Shown here piece by piece: positions 48,879 to 57,962 of a DNA stretch of 64,000 bases. Within the stretch, counting starts at the first letter, position 1. Each line of letters begins with the position of its first letter. The notes under the pieces were generated by a model. That model made no database searches and was not told the origin of the DNA. It saw nothing but the letters and a program-made list of their open reading frames with translations. This DNA is from an uncultured Campylobacter sp. (lineage in GTDB: Bacteria; Campylobacterota; Campylobacteria; Campylobacterales; Campylobacteraceae). The stretch covers positions 120,415 to 184,414 of the forward strand of contig CAMCEN010000001.1 in assembly GCA_945873855.1 (NCBI GenBank), read 5' to 3'. The translations under genes and the position numbers were made by a program.

Positions 48879-51840
48879 TTTTACTCCTTAGGTGATTTAA
48901 AATCGCTTCTATTATATCATCTTCGTCTTTGCTCTTTGCTTTTATTATGGTTTTTTCTCCATTTATAGGCGTAAAGCTGATGTTTTGCTCAAAATTGCTA
49001 ATAGCTTTTATACCAAGGCCTTTGGCTAGGATTTTTATTATAATTACATCCAAAAACTGCTTTGTAAAGATATCAAGCCTGCCAAAGCGGTCTTCTATTT
49101 CTGCGCCTATTTCATATACTTCATCCACGCTAGCGCATTTACTAAGCCTGCGATAAAGCTCTAAGCGCACTCTATTAGAATCAATTAGCTCGCTATTTAT
49201 AAAAGCATTTATACTTAGGCGGATATCAACATTTTGGCTTTCTTTTTGAGTGTTTTGCTCATCATTTTTTAGAGCTAAACAGCGATTTATCTCGCTTTCT
49301 AGCATTTTTAGATAAAGACTATAGCCGATTGCCTCTATATGACCGCTTTGAGCATCGCCTAGGATATTTCCACCACCTCTAATCTCTAAGTCATGATGAG
49401 CAAGCACCGCCCCTGAGCCTAAAAACGAGTTTGCTTCTAGAGCTAATAGTCTTTTACTAGCCTCAGCTGAGATTTGCGCATCCTCAGCTACAAGAAAATA
49501 GCAAAAGCCCTGAGCTTTGCTACGCCCTACTCTGCCACGAAGCTGGTGTAAATCAGCTATGCCAAATTTATTTGAATTATCTACAAAAATCGTATTTGCA
49601 TTTGGCAAGTGAATGCCACTTTCTACAATGCTAGTACAAAGTAGTAAATCATATTTTTTATCAGCGAAGTTTAAAATCTCTTCTTCGCTAATTTTGGCAT
49701 CCATTTTGCCATGAAGTACTAAAATACGCAAGGTGGGCACGATAGCCTTGATCTCTCTTTGCAAGCGAGGCAAATCAGCAATTAGGTTATGAACATAAAA
49801 TATCTGCCCACCACGGCGCAACTCACGCATAATAGCTTCTTTTATAGCAGATTCATTCCACTTTAGCACAAAGGTTCTTACATCTTGGCGATCAAGTGGA
49901 GGTGTAGTAAGGCTAGAATATGTTTTTACCGAGCTTAGAGCCATGTTTAGCGAACGAGGTATTGGCGTAGCACTCATTGAGAGTATGTGAGAGTTTTGGC
50001 TGATTTGTTTTAGTTTTTCTTTTTGTTTGACGCCAAATTTATGCTCTTCATCTATGATGATGACGCCTATGTTTTTTGCCTCTAGGCTAAGCAGGGAGTG
50101 AGTGCCGATAACCACTACTGGCTCACCATCTGCTAGAGCTTTTTTGGCTTCGTTTTTGTGCTTTGTGCTAGAAAATCTATCTATGCGGTATACTTTTATA
50201 CCAAAAGGCTCAAAGCGAGCTTTTAGCGTGGCGTAGTGCTGTGAACAAAGCAAAGTAGTAGGCACAAAAAATAATGCTGCTGCCTTGCTAGAAATACTAG
50301 CAAAAATCGCATTCATCGCAACCTCAGTCTTGCCAAAGCCTACATCGCCGCTAAGTAGTCTATCCATGACCTTGCCACTTTTAAGGTCACTAAAAATCGC
50401 ATCTACTGCGTTTTGCTGATCTGTGGTGTAAAGAAAGCCAGCCATTTTTTTAAACTCGGCGTAATTACTACCAACCTCAAGCACCTTAGCATCTATTAGC
50501 TCACGCTTTGCAGCTAGTTCGATGATAGCATTTGCTATAGCAAAGAGTTTTTCTTTTACCTTTTCTTTTATCTTAGCAAAGCCACCTTTGCCAAGCCTGT
50601 CTATTTGTGGGACTGAGCCTGAGTTTGCGATGTATTTATCTATTAGATTTAGATTGCCAGCTGGCAAAAGCAGTCTATCGCCACCTTGATAGGTGATTAC
50701 TACAAACTCTTGCGTAACGCCTAGCACTCTGGCTTGCTCTAAGCCTACAAAACGCCCTATGCCATAATCTTCGTGAACTACAAAATCACCTGCGTTTAGC
50801 TCGCCTATTACTACGCTTGCTTTTTTCTCTCTTCGTTTGGTATTTGGACGATTTAAAGAGACGATTATTTCATCATCGCTTATGATATTTATCCACGCTG
50901 GGCTTTGTTTTGTTTCTAGATTTTTATTTTCATTAAGGCTTAGTGCTCTTATGGCACTATTAGTAGTGCTTAGCAAGGTGATTTTTTTGCTGCTGTGAAA
51001 GTCAAAAAAGCCAGCATTTAACTTTGGCTCGAAGTCTTTAAATCTCTTTGGCTCTGGTATAAAAGGAATTCTAGAATTCCCTAACTCTGCGTTATTTTTA
51101 GCTATATCCTTGCTAGCAAAAATACAGCAAAACTCACTAGTAAAATCAACTAAATCATCAATATACCATAGTCCGTAAGAATTCAAGTTTTGCTCTATAA
51201 AATCAGTTTGTAAGTGAGAAATTTGCTCGCTAAGTCTCTCAAACTGCTCACTACTAAAACTAGCTACAAAAGGCGTTATACTAAACTCTTTTAGCTCATT
51301 ATCGCTTTTTTGCGTAGCTTCATCAAAGCTTTTAATACTCTCAATCTCATCAAAATCAAGCAAAATTCTCACAGGCTTAGAGCTAGCCACATCAAAAATA
51401 TCTATTATCTCACCTCTAAAACTAGCCTCAGCCTTATCTTGAACTATATCAACTAGGCTATATCCACAGCGCAGCAGTTTTTCTTTTAGCTCCTTTATAT
51501 CAAGCTTATCGCCTAGTTTTAGCCTGATTTGTTCCAAGTGTTTTTTAGCTGGTAAAGGGTGGCTGATTGTATTTGCTGGGCTTAAAATCAGCTTTTTTTT
51601 CTTTTCTAGGTTATAAAAATGACTTAGAGTTTCACTGATTTTAAGCAGTTCTGCGCAAAATGCCCTTAAATCATCGCCTTTTTTTGCCACAAACTCAGGC
51701 AAAACAAAGCACTCATAGCCTAGATACTGCCCTACATGAGCGGCTAAAAGTGCTTGCGCATAAGAGTCATATATAATCACATCAGCACAGCTTTTTTGCT
51801 CTTTTAGATACTCAAAAAGCGCTGATTGTATATTTGTCAT
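48865..51840 (-). CDS. mfd: Transcription-repair coupling factor Mfd
   Basis: A 991-residue SF2 translocase that removes stalled RNA polymerase and recruits UvrA. The N-terminal UvrB-homology region is short, as in Campylobacterota. The RNAP-interacting domain begins at ELNAGDFVVHEDYGIGRFVGLE. Helicase motifs include LLSGDVGFGKTEVAMNAIF (Walker A), IIDEEHKFGV (DEEH), SATPIPRSL and QLRGRVGR. The C-terminal TRCF domain is present. A full repeat copy at 51066-51081 is read as NSRIP in a loop before the RID. Confidence 0.95.
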   Translation of the reverse strand: MTNIQSALFEYLKEQKSCADVIIYDSYAQALLAAHVGQYLGYECFVLPEFVAKKGDDLRAFCAELLKISETLSHFYNLEKKKKLILSPANTISHPLPAKKHLEQIRLKLGDKLDIKELKEKLLRCGYSLVDIVQDKAEASFRGEIIDIFDVASSKPVRILLDFDEIESIKSFDEATQKSDNELKEFSITPFVASFSSEQFERLSEQISHLQTDFIEQNLNSYGLWYIDDLVDFTSEFCCIFASKDIAKNNAELGNSRIPFIPEPKRFKDFEPKLNAGFFDFHSSKKITLLSTTNSAIRALSLNENKNLETKQSPAWINIISDDEIIVSLNRPNTKRREKKASVVIGELNAGDFVVHEDYGIGRFVGLEQARVLGVTQEFVVITYQGGDRLLLPAGNLNLIDKYIANSGSVPQIDRLGKGGFAKIKEKVKEKLFAIANAIIELAAKRELIDAKVLEVGSNYAEFKKMAGFLYTTDQQNAVDAIFSDLKSGKVMDRLLSGDVGFGKTEVAMNAIFASISSKAAALFFVPTTLLCSQHYATLKARFEPFGIKVYRIDRFSSTKHKNEAKKALADGEPVVVIGTHSLLSLEAKNIGVIIIDEEHKFGVKQKEKLKQISQNSHILSMSATPIPRSLNMALSSVKTYSSLTTPPLDRQDVRTFVLKWNESAIKEAIMRELRRGGQIFYVHNLIADLPRLQREIKAIVPTLRILVLHGKMDAKISEEEILNFADKKYDLLLCTSIVESGIHLPNANTIFVDNSNKFGIADLHQLRGRVGRSKAQGFCYFLVAEDAQISAEASKRLLALEANSFLGSGAVLAHHDLEIRGGGNILGDAQSGHIEAIGYSLYLKMLESEINRCLALKNDEQNTQKESQNVDIRLSINAFINSELIDSNRVRLELYRRLSKCASVDEVYEIGAEIEDRFGRLDIFTKQFLDVIIIKILAKGLGIKAISNFEQNISFTPINGEKTIIKAKSKDEDDIIEAILNHLRSKNANN

Positions 51841-51844
51841 TTTT

Positions 51845-52240
51845 TTACTCTTTATCTGGTTCTATTGTTTGATAACTAGAGCTTAGTTCTTGTTCTATAT
51901 ACTTACAATGCCCGATAAAACGGCCACTAGGCTCACAGCTAAGTTCGTAAACTTCCATATCACCCATCAAAGTAGCCCCAGCAAGGATTTCTATGCTATC
52001 AGCTACTACATTACCTCTAATCTCTCCGTTTATAACGATTTTTTTAGCCTTTACATCGCCTTTTAAAATACCATTTTTGCCTACTACTACGCTATCAGTT
52101 GAGAGTACATCGCCTTCTATAGTGCCATCTACATATATCATAGAATTTAGAGTTAAATTTCCTTTAAAAATCGCCCCCATGCCGATTATTGTGCTTTGTT
52201 TGTTATTTGAGGCGATAGCAGTTTTACCAAAGATTGCCAT
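51845..52240 (-). CDS. ccmA: Bactofilin (CcmA-type cell-shape protein)
   Basis: A 131-residue polymer-forming protein: IIGMGAIFKGNLTLNSMIYVDGTIEGDVLSTDSVVVGKNGILKGDVKAKKIVINGEIRGNVVADSIEI is a clear bactofilin beta-helix. It follows the M23 peptidase gene and overlaps it by 55 bp. In H. pylori CcmA works with Csd1/Csd2 to curve the cell, and the same gene pairing is kept here. Confidence 0.9.
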   Translation of the reverse strand: MAIFGKTAIASNNKQSTIIGMGAIFKGNLTLNSMIYVDGTIEGDVLSTDSVVVGKNGILKGDVKAKKIVINGEIRGNVVADSIEILAGATLMGDMEVYELSCEPSGRFIGHCKYIEQELSSSYQTIEPDKE

Positions 52241-53073
52241 TGTATTTGTCCTTCCTTTTGGAATATATCTTTATAGTTTTCTTGTTTCCAATTTACAAAG
52301 TTTATAGGATTTAACGCTTTTGAGATAAAGCGAATCTCATAGTGTAGATGTGGCCCTGTGCTAAGTCCGCTGTTTCCACTATAAGCTATTATATCACCTT
52401 TTTTTACAAAATCACCTTGTTTTACAGCATATTTTCCATTTAAATGTCCATATCTAGCACCAAAGCCAAAGTTATGCCTGATTTCTACCATGTGTCCATA
52501 TCCTGGCTGAATACCAGCACTTAGCACCACGCCATTTGCCGTAGCATAAATCGGAGTGCCTACAGGCATGGCAAAATCAAGCCCTGCGTGCAGTTGCTTA
52601 TAATGTAAAACAGGATGTGTTCTATATCCATAATGATCGCTTATGCGGCCTTGTCCGCCTGTTGGGTCGCCATTTGGAATTCCATCAAAAAGCGCCTTTG
52701 TCTCAGCCACTGAGAGCATGATTTTTTCAATATCTTGCACAAAGGTAGCATTTTCTAAGCTAGTGTTTAGATCCACGCCGTATTGCTCGCCTAGTTCGCT
52801 GATTTTGCCTTCAAGTCTTTCTAGTTCTAGCTGGCTAGCTTGTTTAGCTTCATTTATCATGCTATTTTGGCGTTGTAAATCGCTCATTAGCTCTTTGGCT
52901 TCATTTGTAGTTTCTAGCAAATAACGAACATAAAAAGTAGTAAGCACACCAATTAGCACAAAAACAAGCATGATATAAAGCGCAATTCGCTTTATTACAT
53001 CGCCTAAAACAAAGTTTCTAGACCCATTTAGATCTGTTATGGTGATCATAAATTTATTTTTTCTTAAACCCAT
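52186..53073 (-). CDS. M23 peptidase, Csd1/Csd2-like cell-shape endopeptidase
   Basis: A 295-residue protein anchored by an N-terminal TM segment (IALYIMLVFVLIGVLTTFYV), then a coiled coil (about 55-100) and a LytM domain: GYRTHPVLHYKQLHAGLDFAMP gives the zinc ligands His and Asp, and STGPHLHYEIR the HxH. Such enzymes trim peptidoglycan cross-links and set helical shape. Its neighbours (bactofilin, folC, mfd) repeat the order in Campylobacter. Confidence 0.88.
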   Translation of the reverse strand: MGLRKNKFMITITDLNGSRNFVLGDVIKRIALYIMLVFVLIGVLTTFYVRYLLETTNEAKELMSDLQRQNSMINEAKQASQLELERLEGKISELGEQYGVDLNTSLENATFVQDIEKIMLSVAETKALFDGIPNGDPTGGQGRISDHYGYRTHPVLHYKQLHAGLDFAMPVGTPIYATANGVVLSAGIQPGYGHMVEIRHNFGFGARYGHLNGKYAVKQGDFVKKGDIIAYSGNSGLSTGPHLHYEIRFISKALNPINFVNWKQENYKDIFQKEGQIQWQSLVKLLSPQITNKAQ

Positions 53074-54253
53074 TAAAATCCTTTAAAAACTCACCTACTA
53101 GCATAAAAGAACCAAAGACTAAAAAGTTATTTTTCCTTGATTTCAACTCTTTTAAAAACTCTGTTTTATTAAAATCACAGCAAGGAATTCCTAATTCATT
53201 TGCTATTTTATGAGCATTTTGCGTGCCAAGTTTGCGCCAGCTGCTCTCATAAGTGTAGAGTAAAATGCGCTTTAAGCACGGAGCTAAAATGCTTAGCACA
53301 GCTTTTATATCCTTATCATCAAAGCTGTTAAAAACTAGCGTTGTTGCCCTTTTACCAAAAGTAGAGAGTAAATGCGTTTTTATAGCCTTTGCGGCGTGTT
53401 CATTGTGTCCTGCATCAATTAGCAAGTTTGGATAGATTTTTTGCGCTCTGGCTTGCAGGTCAAACTCGCTCATTTTTGCTAGCACGCTTTTATCCCACTT
53501 TGCGCCAAGGCTTTTTGCGCTAAAAAGCGCAAGGGCGAAATTTTGGCGCAAAAAAATACTTTTGTGTTTTAGATAAATCTTGCTAGCATTGCTAGTAGCG
53601 CATTTAGGCGCGATTTTTAGGCTTGCGCCTTTTTGCTCTGCTATATTTTTTGCTATATCAAGCCTAGCAAAAAACGCAGATATTATAGCATTTTTGCTCA
53701 TCGCGTTTAGCTTGGTTGTAGCAATGCTATCCAAACTATCCCCTAAAAAAGCCCTGTGATCAAGCCCAATGGGCGTAAAAATGCTAAGAGCTTTTGGCAG
53801 AGCATTTGTCGCATCATGCTCACCACCAAGCCCAGCCTCAAAAATCCACTCATCACAGCCCCTAAAAAGTACGCAAGCTAGCAAAGTCGCCCACTCAAAA
53901 TAGCTAAGCCCCGCTATAAAATGCTCCGCGCTAGTTTTTTTAAAAATCTCTAAAAGCTCTTTGTGAGCAAGTTCTAGCTCATCATCACTAGCCAAAGCTC
54001 CATCAAGCCAAAATCTCTCGTTAAAATCAAAAATATGAGGGCTGGTGTAATGCCCTACTTTTTTGCCATTTGCCTTTAAAATAAGGGCTAGAAAACGCCC
54101 GGTGCTACCCTTGCCGTTTGTGCCTATTATATGTATGATGGGCTTGATTTCTAGCTCATTTTTTATAGCCTTAAAGGCACGAGGAAAGCGGCTATAATCA
54201 ATCTCATCATAATAAAGCGGCTTGGCGTTTAAAAACTCTTTTAGACTTTTCAT
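53054..54253 (-). CDS. folC: Folylpolyglutamate/dihydrofolate synthase
   Basis: A 399-residue Mur-ligase-fold enzyme: IIHIIGTNGKGSTGRFLALIL (P-loop), GHYTSPHIFDFNERFWLDGALASDDEL (folate binding) and IFEAGLGGEHDATNAL (Mg site) are hallmarks. It adds glutamates to folates. The last 20 bp overlap the M23 gene. It is slightly short at the C-terminus relative to E. coli FolC. Confidence 0.92.
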   Translation of the reverse strand: MKSLKEFLNAKPLYYDEIDYSRFPRAFKAIKNELEIKPIIHIIGTNGKGSTGRFLALILKANGKKVGHYTSPHIFDFNERFWLDGALASDDELELAHKELLEIFKKTSAEHFIAGLSYFEWATLLACVLFRGCDEWIFEAGLGGEHDATNALPKALSIFTPIGLDHRAFLGDSLDSIATTKLNAMSKNAIISAFFARLDIAKNIAEQKGASLKIAPKCATSNASKIYLKHKSIFLRQNFALALFSAKSLGAKWDKSVLAKMSEFDLQARAQKIYPNLLIDAGHNEHAAKAIKTHLLSTFGKRATTLVFNSFDDKDIKAVLSILAPCLKRILLYTYESSWRKLGTQNAHKIANELGIPCCDFNKTEFLKELKSRKNNFLVFGSFMLVGEFLKDFNGFKKK

Positions 54254-54283
54254 AAACTTTCTTTAAAATCTTTACAAAACCAT

Positions 54284-54448
54284 TAGGAATTCTAGAATTC
54301 CTTAAATAAAATCTAGAATTCCTTAAATAAAATCTAGAATTCCTTAAATAAAATCTAGAATTCCCTAAATAAATTCTAGAATTCCTTAAATAAATTCTAG
54401 AATTCCTTAAATAAATTCTAGAATTCCCTAAATAAAATCTAGAATTCC
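54284..54448. repeat. Tandem array of 21-bp units built on the palindrome
   Basis: After one full palindrome (54285-54301), seven direct copies of a 21-bp unit follow without a break: TTAAATAAAAT or CTAAATAAATT joined to CTAGAATTCC or its equivalent. Copies 1-3 and 7 share AAAAT, copies 4-6 share AAATT, which shows block duplication. A likely VNTR between folC and the diguanylate cyclase gene. Confidence 0.9.
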
Positions 54449-55996
54449 CTAGCTTTCTAAAACCTTTACGCAGTTTCGCCCAGCTTTTTTGGCAGCGTAG
54501 AGCATTTCATCAGCTTTTTCCATACAGCTTATACGGCTTTTTGTTTGTGTGCGTGAGGCTATACCGCAGCTTATAGTTACATTAAACTTACTTTGTTTGT
54601 AAACAAACTCATATGAGTGCACATTATGCAGTATTTCATTTGCGTATTTTTGCGCCTGTTTTAAATCACAAAGTGGCAAAATCGCTACAAACTCCTCTCC
54701 GCCATATCTTGCTACCACATCGATTTGGCGCGACATTTTGTGTAGGATACCCCCTATTTTTGCTAGTATTACATCACCTGCGCTGTGTCCATAAGTGTCA
54801 TTTATATGCTTAAAGTGATCAATATCAAAAAAGCATATACAATATTCTATATCTTTATTTATATAATCTTCTTCAACTCTCTCAAGCTGTGCTTCTAAGG
54901 CTCGCTTGGTATAAAGTCCGGTTAAAAAGTCATTTTGCGCTTCTTTGGCTGATTTTTCTAGCTGTTCTTGCAGCTCCCTTATTTGATCTTTAAGCGATTT
55001 TATCGCACGCTTTGAGTCATTTAGCTTTACTTCAAAGTCTCTTAGATTTGTGCTAATCGAGTTTGCGACATTTTCTAGTTTGTTTTTTACATTTTTATAC
55101 TCGCTGCTGCCACCTAGATCCTCTAGTTCTTTGCGTATATCACCTAGCTTGTTATTTTGCTCTAAGCCTAGCTTTTTTGAGTAGGCTTCAAGCTCGTTTT
55201 CTATGTCCACTAGAATTTTATCTAGGCCCGAGATTTTACTTTCAAACTCATTTCTATCAAGCCCTATGCGCTTATTTATGAGATTTTTGATATCGCCTTG
55301 CATATTTGCATTTTCTATTAGCTCAGGCATATCACGAAGGCGTTTGCTAAGGCTTTCTAGCTCATCATCCATCTTTGGAGTAATGCTTGGCAAAAGCGAG
55401 TGTAAAATCAGCTCAGCTATTAAATAATAATCCTTTGAGCCTGATATTTCAATATTTGAGCTCATTAAAGCATCAATTATGCCTTTTAGATCATCGCTTT
55501 TATTTACGCCGTATTTTTTAAGATCATCAATATAGCTATCATCGTAGTTTGCGATGAAGCTTTGCCATTTTTCACGCAGTATTTTTAGGTTTGTATCGCT
55601 AGGATTACTCTCTAAAGTGCTCATTGTGCGACTTGCTAGATCGGTTGCGTCTTTGTTTCTTAGCAGTTTTATGCTATTTAGTATGCTTTTATTTAGAGAG
55701 ATTAGATCAGGGGTGATTTTGCCGCCACTCTCGCTGCTAGCTCTATTTAGCCTAGAGATGAGATAGGCGATAAACTCAGATTCTGTTCTCATCGGCATTC
55801 TAGAAATTTCATTTTGTAAATGCTCATTAAGGCGAGATATATAGCCTTGTAGCTTTTGGCACTCTGGGCTGCTTACACCCTTGCTAGCAGCTACTTTACA
55901 AAAAAGCTGAGCGTAGTTTTCTGGGGTTAGTGTGATTTTATTTAGAGCTGCTTCTTTTATAGTATCTTTGATGACTTCGCCAAGTAAAGTTGCCAT
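54449..55996 (-). CDS. Diguanylate cyclase (GGDEF domain)
   Basis: A 515-residue cytoplasmic protein. The first 345 residues are helical with a strong coiled coil (about 240-345; NDSKRAIKSLKDQIRELQEQLEK) and no membrane segment. The GGDEF domain (about 350-515) has DFLTGLYTKRALE, FFDIDHFKHINDTYGHSAGD and the active loop RYGGEEF. RQID five residues before GGEEF is an RxxD inhibitory site, so c-di-GMP feedback is expected. C. jejuni has few such genes, which makes it notable. Its stop borders the 21-bp array. Confidence 0.9.
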   Translation of the reverse strand: MATLLGEVIKDTIKEAALNKITLTPENYAQLFCKVAASKGVSSPECQKLQGYISRLNEHLQNEISRMPMRTESEFIAYLISRLNRASSESGGKITPDLISLNKSILNSIKLLRNKDATDLASRTMSTLESNPSDTNLKILREKWQSFIANYDDSYIDDLKKYGVNKSDDLKGIIDALMSSNIEISGSKDYYLIAELILHSLLPSITPKMDDELESLSKRLRDMPELIENANMQGDIKNLINKRIGLDRNEFESKISGLDKILVDIENELEAYSKKLGLEQNNKLGDIRKELEDLGGSSEYKNVKNKLENVANSISTNLRDFEVKLNDSKRAIKSLKDQIRELQEQLEKSAKEAQNDFLTGLYTKRALEAQLERVEEDYINKDIEYCICFFDIDHFKHINDTYGHSAGDVILAKIGGILHKMSRQIDVVARYGGEEFVAILPLCDLKQAQKYANEILHNVHSYEFVYKQSKFNVTISCGIASRTQTKSRISCMEKADEMLYAAKKAGRNCVKVLES

Positions 55997-55997
55997 C

Positions 55998-56534
55998 TTA
56001 GTCCTTTTTTAGCTTATAGCCTTTTAGGGCTAGTTTTGCGATTAACTCATCAAAGCTTTCTTTGCTAGCCTCAAAGATAGCATTATAGCGGTCTTGGTTT
56101 GTGATTACGCTATCTGTGTAGATTGTATCTAGCACTTGACGGTTCATACGAAAGTAGCTTTTGCCAGTGGCTATGATACTTAGTGGCTCGCCGCTGCTTA
56201 GCTTTACTTTATAGTCTATGCTTACTTGCGCTTCATAGGCATTTACAAAGCCAAATCTATCAAAAGAAGTAGGCACAAAAACTACATTTGCGATATTTGC
56301 TATTATCACTGTATCAGCGTCACTTTGGCTAGAAAGGTCTCTATTAAGGCGTTTTATTACAGCTTCTCTAATGCCATCTTTTATAGCCACAGAGTTTGCT
56401 GGGTCGCTCTTTTTTATCACCACATCTACATAGACTTTATCATCAATTATTTCTTTTGTTAGCACGCTAACAGGCTTATATCCACAGCCTAGTATCATCA
56501 AAACTCCAAAAAATATTATAAGTTTTTTTAGCAT
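55998..56534 (-). CDS. Outer-membrane assembly lipoprotein, LptE-like
   Basis: A 178-residue lipoprotein: MLKKLIIFFGVLMILGCGYKP has a lipobox LxxC (LMILGC), and CGYKPVS is the usual LptE beginning. Two-layer alpha/beta secondary structure, TDSVITNQDRYNAIFEASKESFDELIAKL at the end. LptE plugs LptD in LPS transport. Assignment rests on the start, length and on the neighbourhood with folC. Another small secreted lipoprotein cannot be excluded. Confidence 0.65.
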   Translation of the reverse strand: MLKKLIIFFGVLMILGCGYKPVSVLTKEIIDDKVYVDVVIKKSDPANSVAIKDGIREAVIKRLNRDLSSQSDADTVIIANIANVVFVPTSFDRFGFVNAYEAQVSIDYKVKLSSGEPLSIIATGKSYFRMNRQVLDTIYTDSVITNQDRYNAIFEASKESFDELIAKLALKGYKLKKD

Positions 56535-56549
56535 TTTTTTTACCTTATT

Positions 56550-57851
56550 TTATTTGCCTCTAAGCTGAGCTGAGATATCCCCAGCCCCAAAGCCTATTAC
56601 AAGTCCGTCATTTAGTATATGAGCCACGCCAAAACTGTCTTTAAAAGCGATAAAATCGCCCTTACGCTCTATTCTTTCAGCAAAGGTCGCTGTGCTAAAC
56701 TCTGCTTTTAAATCCACATCATTTGGCTCCTCACCAGCCGCAAAAACCGGTAGCACAACCAGCTCATCAGCTCCGCTAAAACACTGCTTAAAGCCATCTA
56801 GATTTGCCTTTAGCCTAGTATAGCGATGTGGCTGAAATATCGCTGTAATCTTGCTAAGCCCTAGCAAATCAGCATAAAGCCTAGCTGATTTTAGCGTGGC
56901 TGCGATTTCTGTTGGGTGATGTCCGTAGTCGTCGATTAAAGCATAGTTTGGGCTAGCTACAAGTATATCAAAGCGTTTTTTTATGCCTCTATAATTTTTT
57001 AGCCGCTCTCTTATAAGCTCTAATCCCACCTCGCAGTTTGCCCCAAGCACTGCTAGTGAGGCATCCACAGCGATATGCTTACCAGCCCCATACGCCTCAA
57101 AACGCCCAAGACCTTTTAGATTAAAGCTAGTAAAGGGCTCATTATCACGCAAAATCACCTTTATATCGCTAATATCGCCTTCATTTAGCCGAATGCTATC
57201 CATCTTAAGCGTGCCTAAAAACTCATCATCAGTATTTATCACACGCACCTTCGCACGCTCCAAAAAGCCCCTATATGCTGCATGAAACTTAGCCAAATCA
57301 TAATCATAATGCTCCATATGCTCAGGTTCTGCGTTTGTAACTATTGCTAGATAGGGATTTGAGTTAAGAAAGCTTGAATCACTCTCATCAGCTTCAAAAA
57401 TCACATTTTCGCTTTGTTCGTATTTCATATTTGAACCAAACTGCTTTGAGACTGCGCCTATTATCACACTACCATCAAGCAGGCTTGCTAGCATTGCGCT
57501 TGTGGTGCTTTTGCCATGCGCACCAGCTACGGCAAAGACCTTTTTATCTTTTAGCACCAAAGGCAGGGCTTCTTTGCGTGAAAGACACTCTATACCAGCA
57601 TTTCTAGCAGCTTGTAGCTCTATATTATTTGGCTTTATAGCAGCTGAGTATACGACAAAATCAGGACTAGCATCTAGCACGGCTTGTTTGCTATGTGGCA
57701 CGCTTATTTTCATGCCAGCCTCGCTAAGCTCTTTTGTAACTTCGCTTTCTTTTATATCACTGCCACTTACTACAAAGCCTTGCTCAAACAAAAATCTAGC
57801 AATAGCTGAAATTCCAATGCCACCGATGCCGATAAAATGGACTTTTTTCAT
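56550..57851 (-). CDS. murC: UDP-N-acetylmuramate--L-alanine ligase
   Basis: An ATG at 57851 with GGGGGA six bases upstream is preferred over a TTG two codons earlier; 433 residues. KKVHFIGIGGIGISAIARFL, FAVAGAHGKSTTSAMLASLL (P-loop), FEADESDSSFL and DDYGHHPTEIAATLKS are MurC signatures. It adds L-Ala to UDP-MurNAc in peptidoglycan synthesis. No other mur gene is next to it. Confidence 0.95.
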   Translation of the reverse strand: MKKVHFIGIGGIGISAIARFLFEQGFVVSGSDIKESEVTKELSEAGMKISVPHSKQAVLDASPDFVVYSAAIKPNNIELQAARNAGIECLSRKEALPLVLKDKKVFAVAGAHGKSTTSAMLASLLDGSVIIGAVSKQFGSNMKYEQSENVIFEADESDSSFLNSNPYLAIVTNAEPEHMEHYDYDLAKFHAAYRGFLERAKVRVINTDDEFLGTLKMDSIRLNEGDISDIKVILRDNEPFTSFNLKGLGRFEAYGAGKHIAVDASLAVLGANCEVGLELIRERLKNYRGIKKRFDILVASPNYALIDDYGHHPTEIAATLKSARLYADLLGLSKITAIFQPHRYTRLKANLDGFKQCFSGADELVVLPVFAAGEEPNDVDLKAEFSTATFAERIERKGDFIAFKDSFGVAHILNDGLVIGFGAGDISAQLRGK

Positions 57852-57962
57852 AAACAATCCCCCAAAAATAAAGCCTTAATTCTAGCGCATTTTCTCTAAG
57901 TTTTAGCTTTTGTAAGCTAAAATTACGCAAAAATCTAGAATTCCTAAGACAAAAGGCAAAAA

